NCBI RefSeq assembly: GCF_012843435.1
Contig: NZ_JABAFC010000010.1
Coordinates: 1-64,000, forward strand
DNA: 64,000 nt
Direction: 5' to 3'
DNA from: Psychrobacillus sp. BL-248-WT-3
GTDB lineage: Bacteria; Bacillota; Bacilli; Bacillales_A; Planococcaceae
The notes beneath the pieces were generated by a model. That model had not been told where the DNA came from, searched no databases, and was given only the letters and a program-made list of their open reading frames with translations. The position numbers and the translations under genes were made by a program. The first letter of the stretch is position 1; every line of letters begins with the position of its first letter. Shown here in pieces: positions 43,683-52,858 of this stretch.

Positions 43683-44978
43683 GTGGATAAAATTGTTGTT
43701 AAAGGCGGCCAAAGGTTAACAGGTAACGTACGGGTCGAAGGTGCTAAAAATGCAGTATTACCTGTATTAGCAGCAGCTCTACTCGCGACAAAGGGTAAGA
43801 ACGTAATTAAAGATGTACCAACACTTGCAGATGTTTTGACGATAAATGAAGTACTAAAAAGTTTAAATACAGAAATTTCATATAGCCCCGAACTAAACGA
43901 AGTAATAATTGACTCTCAACAAAAGTTATCAAGTGAAGCGCAGTTTGAGTATGTGCGTAAAATGAGAGCATCCATTCTTGTAATGGGACCAATTCTTGCT
44001 CGTAATGGTTTTGCTCGAGTTGCATTACCAGGTGGTTGTGCTATTGGCTCTAGACCAATTGACCAACATTTAAAAGGCTTTGAAGCAATGGGTGCAGAAA
44101 TTTCATTTGGACATGGATTTGTCGAAGCTAAAACAACTGGACGTTTAAAAGGTGCTAAAATCTATCTAGATGTACCAAGTGTTGGAGCGACAGAAAACAT
44201 CATGACTGCAGCAGCTCTAGCTGAAGGAATTACAGTTATTGAAAACGCTGCGAAAGAACCTGAAATTGTTGATTTAGCAAACTTTATCAATGAAATGGGC
44301 GGTAAAGTTAAAGGTGCAGGTACAGATACAATCCGTATCGAGGGTGTAGAAGAATTACACGGTACTGAGCATCACATTATTCCGGACCGTATTGAAGCAG
44401 GAACTTTTATGGTTGCTGCAGCAATTACAAAAGGCAATGTATTGATTGAAAATGCTGTACCAGAGCATATGACAGCTCTTATTTCTAAAATGCAGGAAAT
44501 GGGCATTGAGATTAAAGAAGAGGGCCAAGGTCTTCGTGTGCGCTCTAATGGAAACTTAAAATCAGTGGATGTTAAAACAATGCCACACCCTGGATTCCCA
44601 ACAGATATGCAATCACAAATGATGGCATTGATGATGACAGCTCACGGTACAGGTATTATTACTGAAACAGTTTTTGAAAACCGTTTTATGCACGTAGAAG
44701 AATTTAGACGTATGAATGGTAATATGAAAATTGAGGGACGTTCTGTGATGATGGATTCTCCATCTAACCTACAAGGTGCAGAGGTGGCGGCTACGGATCT
44801 TCGTGCAGCTGCAGCTCTAATTATTGCAGGTTTAGTGGCTGAGGGCGTAACTCGAGTAACACAGCTTTATCATTTAGATCGCGGTTATGTTAATTTTGAC
44901 AAAAAGTTAGCTGCTTTAGGCGCTGACATTGAGCGTATTGGAACAGAAAATACCGAAAAAGCGGCTCAGCTCGTTTAA
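43683..44978 (+). CDS. murAA: UDP-GlcNAc 1-carboxyvinyltransferase 1 (MurA1)
   Basis: 431-residue MurA, first committed step of peptidoglycan synthesis, with fosfomycin-target Cys119 ([13 protein letters not shown]). Paralogue of murAB at 17284-18561. GTG start behind GGAGGGA. Neighbours ywzB and spoIID mark it as the murAA position, the main enzyme in B. subtilis. Confidence 0.95.
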   Translation: MDKIVVKGGQRLTGNVRVEGAKNAVLPVLAAALLATKGKNVIKDVPTLADVLTINEVLKSLNTEISYSPELNEVIIDSQQKLSSEAQFEYVRKMRASILVMGPILARNGFARVALPGGCAIGSRPIDQHLKGFEAMGAEISFGHGFVEAKTTGRLKGAKIYLDVPSVGATENIMTAAALAEGITVIENAAKEPEIVDLANFINEMGGKVKGAGTDTIRIEGVEELHGTEHHIIPDRIEAGTFMVAAAITKGNVLIENAVPEHMTALISKMQEMGIEIKEEGQGLRVRSNGNLKSVDVKTMPHPGFPTDMQSQMMALMMTAHGTGIITETVFENRFMHVEEFRRMNGNMKIEGRSVMMDSPSNLQGAEVAATDLRAAAALIIAGLVAEGVTRVTQLYHLDRGYVNFDKKLAALGADIERIGTENTEKAAQLV

Positions 44979-44988
44979 TCATATGAAA

Positions 44989-45023
44989 GGCACAATGCAT
45001 TTATTCCTGCGTTGTGCTTTTTT
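44989..45023 (+). terminator. Terminator after murAA
   Basis: GGCACAAtGCA-tttattcc-TGCgTTGTGC followed by six T. Confidence 0.8.
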
Positions 45024-45097
45024 GTGGATTTTTTTACATTAAATCAGGAGTGGTTTTAAGGGCAATAGAAAGTAAGCAAGGATTTCACTAACGAATA

Positions 45098-45172
45098 GCG
45101 GGTAGCTCGCGAAATTGTATCTTCGCGAGCTTTTTTATGAATAGAAGAGCAATCTATTCCTTCATTAGCTAA
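45098..45172. repeat. Dispersed repeat, family C, copy 2
   Basis: Perfect GCTCGCGAA-attgtatc-TTCGCGAGC (45105-45130) with TTTTTT, then TGAATAGAA...CTATTCCTTCATTAGC, matching 25343-25425. It looks like a terminator but has been copied with its flank. The remaining gap to 45413 is AT-rich with no clear signal; a sigma-E -10-like CATATAGT lies about 15 bases before spoIID. Confidence 0.7.
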
Positions 45173-45413
45173 AATGCTTTTAAGTGTATAAAGCATAAGG
45201 AAAACTTGTTTAATTTCCTAATTAGTATTTTAAGCCGTTTTGAGAAGAGTAATACTTTTAAGATATTTTCCCTCAACTATTTATAAAAAATGGGTTCTAT
45301 ACCCCTTAAAATGCGTTTAAATGGGTATTTATCTTGAAGACTACTATTCTTTTAGGAAGATGCATAGAAGCTTGTCCGTCATGAGATAGTTTTGTACTGC
45401 ATATAGTAATCCT

Positions 45414-46355
45414 ATGAAACAATACATTCTCTTAATAATCCTTTGCATCGGTCTAATGATTTTGCCTTTTCTTATGATTAAAGACAAAGTGAAAGAAAAG
45501 GCTGTACCAGAAGTCGTACCTGAAATTGAAGTTGACTGTCCAATACTAATTGAGGTGAAAGGGGTAAAGGAGAAAATTCCTCTTGAAACGTATGTGTTAG
45601 GGGTAGTTGCTGCAGAAATGCCAATCACATTCCATGAAGAAGCATTAAAAGCACAGTCGATTGCTGCGAGAACCTACGTTTTAAGAGAAACTGATTATGG
45701 ATCAAAGTCAATTGATAAGACAGTACAAAAGCAAGTGTATGTAGGTCCAGAAGAAAGGAAAAAACGCTGGGGGGACTCCTTTAAGGAATACGAGGACAAG
45801 CTTCAACGAGTCGTAGCTTCTACAGAAGGTGAAATTATTGTCTATCAGGATCAGCTAATAACTGCGATGTTCTTTTCTACGAGCAATGGTCAAACAGAAA
45901 GCGCCGAAAACTATAGTGGATATGCAATACCTTATTTGGTATCCGTACCAAGTCAGAAGGAAGAAGAGTATTCAAAGAAGGTGCAACAAACGTTTGAGTT
46001 CACTCATAAAGAGTGGGCGGACGCGTTTAAGATCAAATGGTCTAATAATATCGTAGGCAATGTGAAAATAGCACATACTGATTCAAATCGAGTAAAGACT
46101 ATCGAAATGAACGGTAAAAGCTGGACAGGCAGAGAGGTTAGAACATTACTTGGCTTGCCTTCTACTGATTTCGAGATAGCTTTTCAAAATGATAAAGTGA
46201 TAGTGGAAACTACTGGTTACGGACACGGAGTAGGGATGAGCCAATACGGTGCCGAGGTTCTAGCAAACGATTCCAAAAAAGCACATGACATATTATTGCA
46301 TTACTATACAGGAACAAAAATAAAAAGTTTTTCTCCATGTTTAAAATCTCCTTAA
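45414..46355 (+). CDS. spoIID: Stage II sporulation protein D
   Basis: 313 residues, lytic transglycosylase that thins septal peptidoglycan and drives engulfment with SpoIIM and SpoIIP. N-terminal membrane anchor (YILLIILCIGLMILPFLMI), then the SpoIID domain with GVVAAEMPITFHEEALKAQSIAARTYVL, including the catalytic Glu, and GYGHGVGMSQYGAEVLA near the end. Ribosome-binding site weak. Sigma-E control expected. About 30 residues shorter than B. subtilis SpoIID. Confidence 0.93.
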   Translation: MKQYILLIILCIGLMILPFLMIKDKVKEKAVPEVVPEIEVDCPILIEVKGVKEKIPLETYVLGVVAAEMPITFHEEALKAQSIAARTYVLRETDYGSKSIDKTVQKQVYVGPEERKKRWGDSFKEYEDKLQRVVASTEGEIIVYQDQLITAMFFSTSNGQTESAENYSGYAIPYLVSVPSQKEEEYSKKVQQTFEFTHKEWADAFKIKWSNNIVGNVKIAHTDSNRVKTIEMNGKSWTGREVRTLLGLPSTDFEIAFQNDKVIVETTGYGHGVGMSQYGAEVLANDSKKAHDILLHYYTGTKIKSFSPCLKSP

Positions 46356-46386
46356 TATGCCAACAATGCAATTAGAGGTGATGAAA

Positions 46387-47046
46387 ATGAGAGAAGAACA
46401 ATCTAAAAAGCCTTCTCAGCAGAAGAGTAAGAACCCGAAAAAACCTTGGTTTTGGCCACTAGTATATGCAGGTTTTTCGGTAGCGTTTGTCGGAATGATT
46501 TGGGGTTATAATGTGTATGTCAGCGATGATTCTGCAGAAGAATCAGAATGGACAGACGCAAGTAATCCAGACAAAGTTGCAATTGAAACGAATGCAAAAG
46601 CGGAATCTATGAAATATCCTTTTAAGGAAGCTATGCTAGATAACGTGGAAATTGTACAGCACTATTATGATTTAGAGGCAGACGAAGCAACTCGTGAGAA
46701 ATCATTGCTTGTTTTTGACCAAACTTACGTAGCAAGCACTGGAGTATCTTTAACAATGAACAATGAGCCATTTGAAGTTGTAGCAGCATTAAGCGGTAAA
46801 GTGGAAGCAGTAAACGTAGACCCATTCCTAGGAGACGAAATCGTAATCTCTCATGCAAATGGTATGCAAACAAAATATCGTTCTGTCGCTGGCATTCTAG
46901 TAAAAGCAGGAGACGAGGTTGAACAAGGCCAAGCTCTTGGAACTGCAGCTGAAAATGAATGGAATCCTACTGCAGGTATCCACCTTCAATTTGAAGTACT
47001 TGAAAATGGAGTCCTTGTTAACCCGGAATCATTACTAGCATTTTAA
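46387..47046 (+). CDS. spoIIQ: SpoIIQ, degenerate M23 (LytM) protein
   Basis: 219 residues. Forespore membrane protein that zips to mother-cell SpoIIIAH across the septal space. Basic N-terminus, one transmembrane helix (WPLVYAGFSVAFVGMIWGY), linker, then an M23 domain (FEVVAALSGKVEAVN, GDEIVISHANGMQTKYRSV, GDEVEQGQALGTA, GIHLQFEVLENG). Zinc ligands are lost: the first His position reads STGVSL and the final HxH reads HLQ. So a binding rather than catalytic role, as known for Bacillus SpoIIQ. ATG at 46387 after AGAGGTGAT; 46381 is possible. Shorter than the 283-residue B. subtilis protein. Confidence 0.9.
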   Translation: MREEQSKKPSQQKSKNPKKPWFWPLVYAGFSVAFVGMIWGYNVYVSDDSAEESEWTDASNPDKVAIETNAKAESMKYPFKEAMLDNVEIVQHYYDLEADEATREKSLLVFDQTYVASTGVSLTMNNEPFEVVAALSGKVEAVNVDPFLGDEIVISHANGMQTKYRSVAGILVKAGDEVEQGQALGTAAENEWNPTAGIHLQFEVLENGVLVNPESLLAF

Positions 47047-47112
47047 TTCATAATAGCCCACCCGTATGCATAAAATGGTGAAAAGTTCCTTTACTAACGA
47101 AAGGAAGAGTTG

Positions 47113-47373
47113 GTGCACGAAACGATTCGTCATAGATGCATACGATTGGGTGAAATGGTAATTGAAACAAAGAAAACAGTTCGCGCCATCGCGAGCAAAA
47201 CAGGTCATTCCAAAAGCACCGTACACAAAGATCTAACGGAAAGACTCCATCTAGTGGATCCAGTACTGGCAAGAGAGGTAAAGGAAATCCTTGCCTACCA
47301 CAAGTCAGTCAGGCATCTACGTGGTGGAGAAGCTACGAAGCAAAAATGGAAGACCAAAAAAGATGATAGGTAA
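47113..47373 (+). CDS. spoIIID: Sporulation transcription factor SpoIIID
   Basis: 86-residue mother-cell DNA-binding protein that tunes the sigma-E regulon and helps switch to sigma-K. Helix-turn-helix TVRAIASKTGHSKSTVHKDLTERL, basic C-terminal HLRGGEATKQKWK. GTG at 47113 gives MHETIRHRCI, aligning with the usual MHDYIKERTI start; a TTG one codon earlier is less likely. Confidence 0.95.
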   Translation: MHETIRHRCIRLGEMVIETKKTVRAIASKTGHSKSTVHKDLTERLHLVDPVLAREVKEILAYHKSVRHLRGGEATKQKWKTKKDDR

Positions 47374-47407
47374 GGTCGTGAAATGAACTATTTCACGGCC
47401 TTTTCTT
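47374..47407 (+). terminator. Terminator after spoIIID
   Basis: GGtCGTGAAAT-gaact-ATTTCACGgCC followed by TTTTCTT. Confidence 0.8.
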
Positions 47408-47532
47408 ATGGATTAAAGTGTTCTATGTATCGGTAGTATGGTTGGATAAAAAAAGATTATACATACGAAAAAGGAAAATATACTTTCCAAAATTAGTAAG
47501 TGGAAGTTAAGATATTTGAAAGGGGTGTGGAG

Positions 47533-47955
47533 TTGAAAAGGAATAATATTTTTATTGGAGGCGTGATATTGATATTGTTATTCGCAGGCATTCTTCTATA
47601 CAATTATTTTTCCAAGGAACTTACAGTAGGAGACGTTTTAGAAGAAAATTACTTTAGTAAAGAGGCAGCAATATCCGTTCAAAAGATAAAAGATGGAAAA
47701 ATAATACCCATTCAAATTTCAGATGATAAACAGAAGGGTTTAGTGAAGTTATTCGAGGATTTAAAGCTAATTAAATCCGACGAAAGATATCCCGTCCTCG
47801 ATGCGGATTATATAATTGCTCCTAAATCAAATTACTCGCAAAAAGTGTACGTATTCCTCGATGAAAATATAATAGTTTTCAGTGAAAAAACAAGTGATAG
47901 TTATGTAATTCAAAGTAAAGATTTTACGCAAACGATCAAACTATTACTGGATTAA
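47533..47955 (+). CDS. Membrane-anchored protein, unknown
   Basis: 140 residues: short basic start MKRNN, one hydrophobic helix (IFIGGVILILLFAGILLYNYF), then a soluble domain of about 110 residues with alternating strands (SVQKIKDGKIIPIQI, KVYVFLDENIIVFSE). Not recognised. TTG at 47533 follows AAAGGGG; an upstream GTG reading lacks a ribosome-binding site. It lies alone between spoIIID and mbl, with its own terminator, and is not part of the usual B. subtilis order. Confidence 0.65.
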   Translation: MKRNNIFIGGVILILLFAGILLYNYFSKELTVGDVLEENYFSKEAAISVQKIKDGKIIPIQISDDKQKGLVKLFEDLKLIKSDERYPVLDADYIIAPKSNYSQKVYVFLDENIIVFSEKTSDSYVIQSKDFTQTIKLLLD

Positions 47956-47969
47956 TCACGTATTTTAGA

Positions 47970-48008
47970 AAGTACTTCAGTAGCTAGCTAATTGAGGTGC
48001 TTTTTATT
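47970..48008 (+). terminator. Terminator after the unknown membrane protein
   Basis: AAGTACtTCA and TGAgGTGCTT arms with TTTTTA. Confidence 0.65.
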
Positions 48009-48088
48009 TTGCTCAATTGACGAATATAACATATTCATATGCAAACTTACGCATACTAAAATTAGGTTGCGGAGTAGTTTCCGCAACT

Positions 48089-48170
48089 GCAACACTCTAT
48101 TTGGTTAACGCAACACTTTGATCAAAAGACGCAACACTTTTGGATTTCCCGCAACACTTTGAGCTGATTT
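48089..48170. repeat. 21-bp-period intergenic repeat array, locus III (4 units)
   Basis: Units start at 48089, 48110, 48131 and 48151 with core GCAACACT(T/C)T and 10-12 variable bases. Preceded by a TTGCGGAGTAGTTTCCGCAA hairpin. Same 21-base periodicity as loci at 14157 and 25049 but a different core. Confidence 0.75.
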
Positions 48171-48180
48171 GCTTTGCGGA

Positions 48181-48301
48181 ATAAATCCCTGTGAGCGGTG
48201 ATATTTTCAAAAACGCTTTCCAATCGATATCAATTATGCAAGCAGTCTCCCAGTACGAAGCGAATTGTGTGGAAATTGTGTGTGACACAGGGACAGACCC
48301 A
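48181..48301. repeat. Direct duplication, family D, copy 1
   Basis: ATAAATC.CTGTGAGCGGTGATATTTT... ending GTGTGACACAGGGACAGAC. Nearly the same as 48316-48431, with small indels. Confidence 0.8.
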
Positions 48302-48315
48302 AAGGAACACCGGTG

Positions 48316-48431
48316 ATAAATCTCTGTGAGCGGTGATATTTTACTCTTTCCAATCGAAATCAACTATGCAAGCGATCCCCCAGTCAGAAGCGAATTGTGT
48401 GGAAATTGTGTGTGACACAGGGACAGACACA
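48316..48431. repeat. Direct duplication, family D, copy 2
   Basis: Second copy. The terminal GACACAGGGACAGAC motif resembles REP-like sequences common in Firmicutes. No transposase is present nearby. The remainder to 48653 is the AT-rich mbl upstream region with an extended -10 (TGATAAAAT near 48580). Confidence 0.8.
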
Positions 48432-48653
48432 ATTCAATCCGATAGTCCCAATATAAGTATATGAACACTTACCTAGACAGGAATAGTGATAATAGTTTCT
48501 AATTCGTCAAAAATTTCTATTTTTTTATACTTTTTTGTCCAAAATGCTATTGAAAAAAACTGTTATTCTGACAAAACTATGATAAAATTAGATGTTAGAT
48601 ACATTACGGAGTTTACATATAAAAGTTTTAGTGAGGAAGGGGAAACACTAGTA

Positions 48654-49646
48654 ATGTTTGCAAAAGATATAGGAATTGATTTAGGGACAGCAAATGTGTT
48701 AATTCACGTGAAGGGCAAAGGAATTGTATTAAATGAGCCTTCCGTGGTTGCTTTAGATAGAAATACGAATAAAGTACTAGCAGTTGGAGAAGAAGCTCGA
48801 CAAATGCTAGGTAGAACCCCAGGAAATATTGTAGCGATTCGTCCACTAAAAGATGGAGTAATTGCTGATTTTGATGTGACAGAAGCGATGCTTAAGCATT
48901 TTATCAATAAATTAAATGTAAAAGGCTTTTTATCCAAGCCTCGTATTTTAATATGCTGTCCTACAAACATTACAAGTGTTGAACAAAAGGCAATTCGTGA
49001 AGCAGCAGAAAAGTCTGGCGGGAAAAAGGTTTATTTAGAAGAGGAGCCAAAAGTTGCTGCGATTGGAGCAGGCATGGATATCTTCCAACCTAGCGGGAAT
49101 ATGGTTGTGGATATTGGTGGTGGAACTACTGATATCGCGGTACTTTCTATGGGTGATATTGTTACTTCTGAATCCATCAAGGTTGCTGGAGACGTTTTTG
49201 ATAATGATATTCTTCAATATATTAAAAAAGAGTACAAGCTGCTGATCGGAGAACGAACTGCAGAAAATATTAAAATTGCGGTTGGAACAGTTTTTCCAGA
49301 CAGTCGTCATGAGGAAATGGATATTCGCGGACGGGACATGGTAAGTGGTTTACCAAGAACGATTATGATCAAGTCCGATGAAATTGAACATGCACTTAGA
49401 GAGTCTGTATCGGTTATTGTACAATCGGCTAAAAATGTGCTAGAAAAGACTCCACCTGAGCTATCTGCAGATATTATTGACCGTGGCGTAATTATTACCG
49501 GTGGTGGAGCATTATTGCATGGAATGGATACTTTATTGATGGAAGAATTGAAGGTTCCTGTGTTTACTGCAGAAAGACCGATGGATTGTGTTGCTATTGG
49601 CACTGGAATTATGCTTGATAATATCGATAAAATAAGTAGAAGATAA
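48654..49646 (+). CDS. mbl: MreB-like cell-shape protein Mbl
   Basis: 330-residue bacterial actin that guides lateral-wall synthesis. ATPase phosphate loops GIDLGTANVLIHVKGKG and VDIGGGTTDIAVLS; C-terminal ITGGGALLHGMD. Position after spoIIID and before flhO-flhP is the mbl locus of B. subtilis, hence Mbl rather than MreB. ATG at 48654 follows GAGGAAGGGGAAA; a much longer upstream reading starts in non-coding AT-rich DNA. Confidence 0.93.
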   Translation: MFAKDIGIDLGTANVLIHVKGKGIVLNEPSVVALDRNTNKVLAVGEEARQMLGRTPGNIVAIRPLKDGVIADFDVTEAMLKHFINKLNVKGFLSKPRILICCPTNITSVEQKAIREAAEKSGGKKVYLEEEPKVAAIGAGMDIFQPSGNMVVDIGGGTTDIAVLSMGDIVTSESIKVAGDVFDNDILQYIKKEYKLLIGERTAENIKIAVGTVFPDSRHEEMDIRGRDMVSGLPRTIMIKSDEIEHALRESVSVIVQSAKNVLEKTPPELSADIIDRGVIITGGGALLHGMDTLLMEELKVPVFTAERPMDCVAIGTGIMLDNIDKISRR

Positions 49647-49662
49647 GAGTGGAGGCTTTATC

Positions 49663-50499
49663 ATGTTTCGAGGATTTAATACAGTAGCATCCGGAATGAT
49701 TGCCCAACAGCGAAGAACCGAGCTATTAACCAATAATATGGCAAATGCGAATACACCAGGCTTTAAAGCAGACCAATCAACTATTCGTTCGTTTCCTGAT
49801 ATGTTAATGTCACGTTTAGGGCCGACTAAAATTCCAACAGAGAATCCGATAAGCGGAAAATCTCTTTCTACAGTTGGTGGAATTAGTACAGGCGTGTATA
49901 TGTCTGAGATTGTTGCCTTGCAAACACAAGGACAACTAAAGCAAACAGACTTAAATACAGATCTTGCTTTAATAGATGGTGGGCTTCCAGTGGATGCTGA
50001 ATCAGGAAAAGCAGGTGCATTATTTTTCCGACTCGAGCATCCTGCAGGTGGAGAGGCATACACTAGAAACGGTAACTTTACATTAGACGCAGCAGGCTTT
50101 CTGACGAATGCTCAAGGTTTATATGTATTAAATTCTTCCGGACAACGCATTCAAATGCAAAATGATGACTTCCGCGTAGGCGATGATGGACAGATTTATG
50201 TGGATAACGAGTCAGTTTCTCAAATTGGTGTTTCATTTGCAGCAACACCTGATCGTTTAGTTAAACAAGACAATGGTTTATTTAGAACCGAAGATGGCAA
50301 TGAGCTCCCTTCCGCATATGACAATGGAGAAGTAAGCTTTGCGATGCAGCAGGGCTATATTGAAGGATCTAACGTGGACACTGCAAAGACCATGACAGAA
50401 CTCATGTCTGCGTATAGAACGTTTGAGGCAAATCAAAAAATACTTCAAGCATATGATCAAAGTATGCAAAAAACAGTCAACGAGGTTGGCCGAGTTTAA
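49663..50499 (+). CDS. flhO: Flagellar hook-basal body protein FlhO
   Basis: 278-residue FlgF/FlgG-like distal or proximal rod protein. N-terminal rod signature (NTVASGMIAQQRRTELLTNNMANANTPGFKAD) and C-terminal GYIEGSNVDTAKTMTELMSAYRTFEANQKIL. Secreted by the flagellar type III system without a signal peptide. GGAGG site before ATG. Pairs with flhP 21 bases later. Confidence 0.92.
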   Translation: MFRGFNTVASGMIAQQRRTELLTNNMANANTPGFKADQSTIRSFPDMLMSRLGPTKIPTENPISGKSLSTVGGISTGVYMSEIVALQTQGQLKQTDLNTDLALIDGGLPVDAESGKAGALFFRLEHPAGGEAYTRNGNFTLDAAGFLTNAQGLYVLNSSGQRIQMQNDDFRVGDDGQIYVDNESVSQIGVSFAATPDRLVKQDNGLFRTEDGNELPSAYDNGEVSFAMQQGYIEGSNVDTAKTMTELMSAYRTFEANQKILQAYDQSMQKTVNEVGRV

Positions 50500-50520
50500 C
50501 TAATGAAGGAGGTGCAGTAA

Positions 50521-51360
50521 ATGCTACGTACTATGATTACAGCAACCAACACGATGTCCCAATTACAAAGCCAATTAGATATTATAGGGAATAACCTTTC
50601 CAATTCTAATACGCATGGTTATAAATCAAAAGAAGTTAAATTTCAGGAATTACTGTATCAGCAATTTAACAATGATAAGTTAGATAAAGCTGACAGACAG
50701 TCCCCTGTAGGTATTCGTTACGGGGTGGGAGCAGCGCTTGCTCAGTCGCAGATGAATTGGAAGCAAGGGAGTATCCAATCTACTGGTAGAGACCTAGATT
50801 TTGCTTTCCAGGAGCCTAAGCAATATTTTCAAGTCATTATGCCAGACGGTCAGAATGGTGAAAAAACAGCTTATACTCGTCAAGGAGCGTTTTATGTTTC
50901 TCCGGTAGAGAATGGTCAGCTGATGCTCGTTAACGGGGAAGGATATCCAGTTGCCGACGCCCAAGGACAAGCGATTACCTTAAGAGAAGGTGTTTCCAGA
51001 TTCTCTGTCAATGAATCCGGTGTCTTAGTAGCAGAGTATCCAGATGGCACAACTGATCAAAGAGAATTAGCGGTTTCTGTACTGCAAAAGCCTCAATTCA
51101 TGGAACACTTGTCTGCTGCGTATATTGTTATACCAGAGAATTTAGATGAGTTAGGTGCAAATGCTGAGGATGTTATGGTAGATTTACAGGGAGCGGCCAG
51201 AGGAGAAATTTCTTTGAGCAACCAAGTGTTAGAAATGTCTAATGTGGATGTTTCCAAAGAGATGACAGACTTAATGACCACTCAACGGCAGTATCAGTTT
51301 AGTGCACGTTCCATTTCCATTGCAGATCAAATGATGGGCTTAATTAATGGGATACGCTAG
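50521..51360 (+). CDS. flhP: Flagellar hook-basal body protein FlhP
   Basis: 279-residue rod protein paralogous to FlhO: LRTMITATNTMSQLQSQLDIIGNNLSNSNTHGYKSKEV at the N-terminus and VLEMSNVDVSKEMTDLMTTQRQYQFSARSI at the C-terminus. AAGGAGGTGCAGTAA precedes the ATG. In B. subtilis FlhP is the distal rod and gates hook assembly. Confidence 0.92.
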   Translation: MLRTMITATNTMSQLQSQLDIIGNNLSNSNTHGYKSKEVKFQELLYQQFNNDKLDKADRQSPVGIRYGVGAALAQSQMNWKQGSIQSTGRDLDFAFQEPKQYFQVIMPDGQNGEKTAYTRQGAFYVSPVENGQLMLVNGEGYPVADAQGQAITLREGVSRFSVNESGVLVAEYPDGTTDQRELAVSVLQKPQFMEHLSAAYIVIPENLDELGANAEDVMVDLQGAARGEISLSNQVLEMSNVDVSKEMTDLMTTQRQYQFSARSISIADQMMGLINGIR

Positions 51361-51375
51361 TAAGGAGTAATTTGT

Positions 51376-51672
51376 ATGACAGAAGAAGTAAAATCTTCTA
51401 GCAGACAACAACGTAGGCTAGAAAAAACACAAGGGCAAGCTAATAAGAAAGAACCAGTAAATGAATCAACAGAACAAACGAAACAAACTAAGTGGGTTCA
51501 AATTCGTATGTTTCCAATTTGGTTGCGTATCCTAATTGTTGCGGCACTTATAGCAGTGGCAGTAGCTGCTGGACTTATGGTCGGCTACGGAGTAATAGGT
51601 GAAGGCGAGCCAAAGGATGCGCTCAAATGGGAAACGTACCAGCATATATTTGACATTAAAGACGGTAAATAA
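51376..51672 (+). CDS. EpuA-type small membrane protein
   Basis: 98 residues: charged disordered N-terminus (KSSSRQQRRLEKTQGQANKKE), one transmembrane helix (LRILIVAALIAVAVAAGLMVGYGVIG) and a short tail (DALKWETYQHIFDIKDGK). Matches the EpuA family (PF11772), which databases often label 'DNA-directed RNA polymerase subunit beta'; recent naming is uncertain and no enzymatic activity is evident. Lies between flhP and fabZ. Confidence 0.75.
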   Translation: MTEEVKSSSRQQRRLEKTQGQANKKEPVNESTEQTKQTKWVQIRMFPIWLRILIVAALIAVAVAAGLMVGYGVIGEGEPKDALKWETYQHIFDIKDGK

Positions 51673-51687
51673 TTGGAGGGCGATTCC

Positions 51688-52128
51688 ATGCTAACAACGG
51701 AGCAAATACAAGCTATTCTACCTCATCGATATCCATTTTTAATGGTAGATCGTATTTTAGAAATAGAAGAAGGTAAACGAGCGGTAGGATTAAAAAATGT
51801 AACGATTAATGAAGAATTCTTTAATGGTCACTTTCCTGGATATCCTGTAATGCCAGGCGTTCTTATTGTGGAAGCGCTAGCCCAAGTTGGAGCAGTGGCA
51901 GTATTACAAATTCCTGAAAACAAAGGAAGACTCGCTTTCTTTACAGGAATAGATAACTGTCGTTTCAAACGCCAAGTGAAACCAGGCGATCAACTGAAAC
52001 TTGAAGTGGAGCTGACTAAGCTTCGCGGGCCGATGGGTAAAGGACACGGTATTGCGACAGTAGATGGGGAGCTTGTTTGTGAAACGGACATTCTTTTTGC
52101 CCTGGGACCTGTACAAGAAAAGAACTAA
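51688..52128 (+). CDS. fabZ: (3R)-hydroxyacyl-ACP dehydratase FabZ
   Basis: 146-residue hot-dog dehydratase of type II fatty-acid synthesis. Catalytic His48 ([12 protein letters not shown]) and Glu62 (VEALAQ). ATG at 51688 follows TTGGAGGGCGATTCC. B. subtilis has fabZ (ywpB) just after flhP. Confidence 0.95.
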   Translation: MLTTEQIQAILPHRYPFLMVDRILEIEEGKRAVGLKNVTINEEFFNGHFPGYPVMPGVLIVEALAQVGAVAVLQIPENKGRLAFFTGIDNCRFKRQVKPGDQLKLEVELTKLRGPMGKGHGIATVDGELVCETDILFALGPVQEKN

Positions 52129-52186
52129 TCGTAGTCTTCCACGTTTAACTATTTATATGAGTTAATTTTGATTTTTCCAAGTAAAT

Positions 52187-52281
52187 GATTGGAGCGGCAG
52201 GCGGCGACTCCTGTGGGATGAATGATACAGATAAGACATTACAATCGAGCGCCTTAGCGACGGGTGATGGCTTATCAATTG
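52187..52281. repeat. Dispersed hairpin repeat, family B, copy 4 (3' truncated)
   Basis: GATTGGAGCGGCAGGCGGCG start and GGTGATGGCTTATC loop match 34303-34432, but the 3' arm (CCGAGGAAAGCGTCCG) is missing, so this copy cannot form the full hairpin. The rest to 52435 shows only the next gene's AAAGGAGGA site. Confidence 0.7.
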
Positions 52282-52435
52282 CACTTTATTTTTGAAAAAG
52301 CTTAAACTATTACTCCTATTTTTCATTGAAAAAAGAGGTAATAATACCATAGGATAGTTCCTTCTTCTCTTGGATAACCTATCGTAAGTCACATGAAGAT
52401 TGTGATGACGATATCAAGAAAGGAGGAATTTTTTT

Positions 52436-52804
52436 ATGTGGAAAAAAGCTGTTCCTACTATTGCATTATGTTCGTTTTTATTAGTTGGGTGTAATAACGA
52501 TGAAGCAGTACCTTCAAACAACGAAACACCGATGGGAGAGTTAAACAACGGTGATCGTGTCATTACTCCTTCTCCGGGTGGAGATACTGGCAATGGTGTT
52601 GGAGGTAATGGCGGTGGAGCTGGTACTGGTACTACTGATGGTATGAACGGTGGTATGGGTGGCCAAGATGACGGTAACCGTGGTATAAATCATGGTGATG
52701 ACAACGGTACAATGGGTGGAAACAATGGTAATGGTAATTCAACTCTAGACAGAGATAAAGGAACATGGGTAGAAGAACCTACTGTTGATGGCAATGACCG
52801 ATAA
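52436..52804 (+). CDS. Gly/Asn/Asp-rich lipoprotein, unknown
   Basis: 122-residue predicted lipoprotein: signal sequence with lipobox LLVGC (Cys at residue 19), then a low-complexity tail of Gly, Asn and Asp (GNGVGGNGGGAGTG, GMNGGMGGQDDGN) and no folded domain. Not recognised. Could be a surface or spore-associated protein; nothing in the neighbourhood decides. AAAGGAGGA precedes the ATG at longer than usual spacing. Confidence 0.7.
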   Translation: MWKKAVPTIALCSFLLVGCNNDEAVPSNNETPMGELNNGDRVITPSPGGDTGNGVGGNGGGAGTGTTDGMNGGMGGQDDGNRGINHGDDNGTMGGNNGNGNSTLDRDKGTWVEEPTVDGNDR

Positions 52805-52820
52805 AGAAATTCTTCACATA

Positions 52821-52858
52821 AAGAAAAGCTGATTCCAAATGGAGTCAGCTTTCTTTAT
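52821..52858. terminator. Bidirectional terminator between lipoprotein gene and ywpF
   Basis: AAAGctGATTCC/GGAgTCAGCTTT arms flanked by A and T runs, serving both converging genes. Confidence 0.75.
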
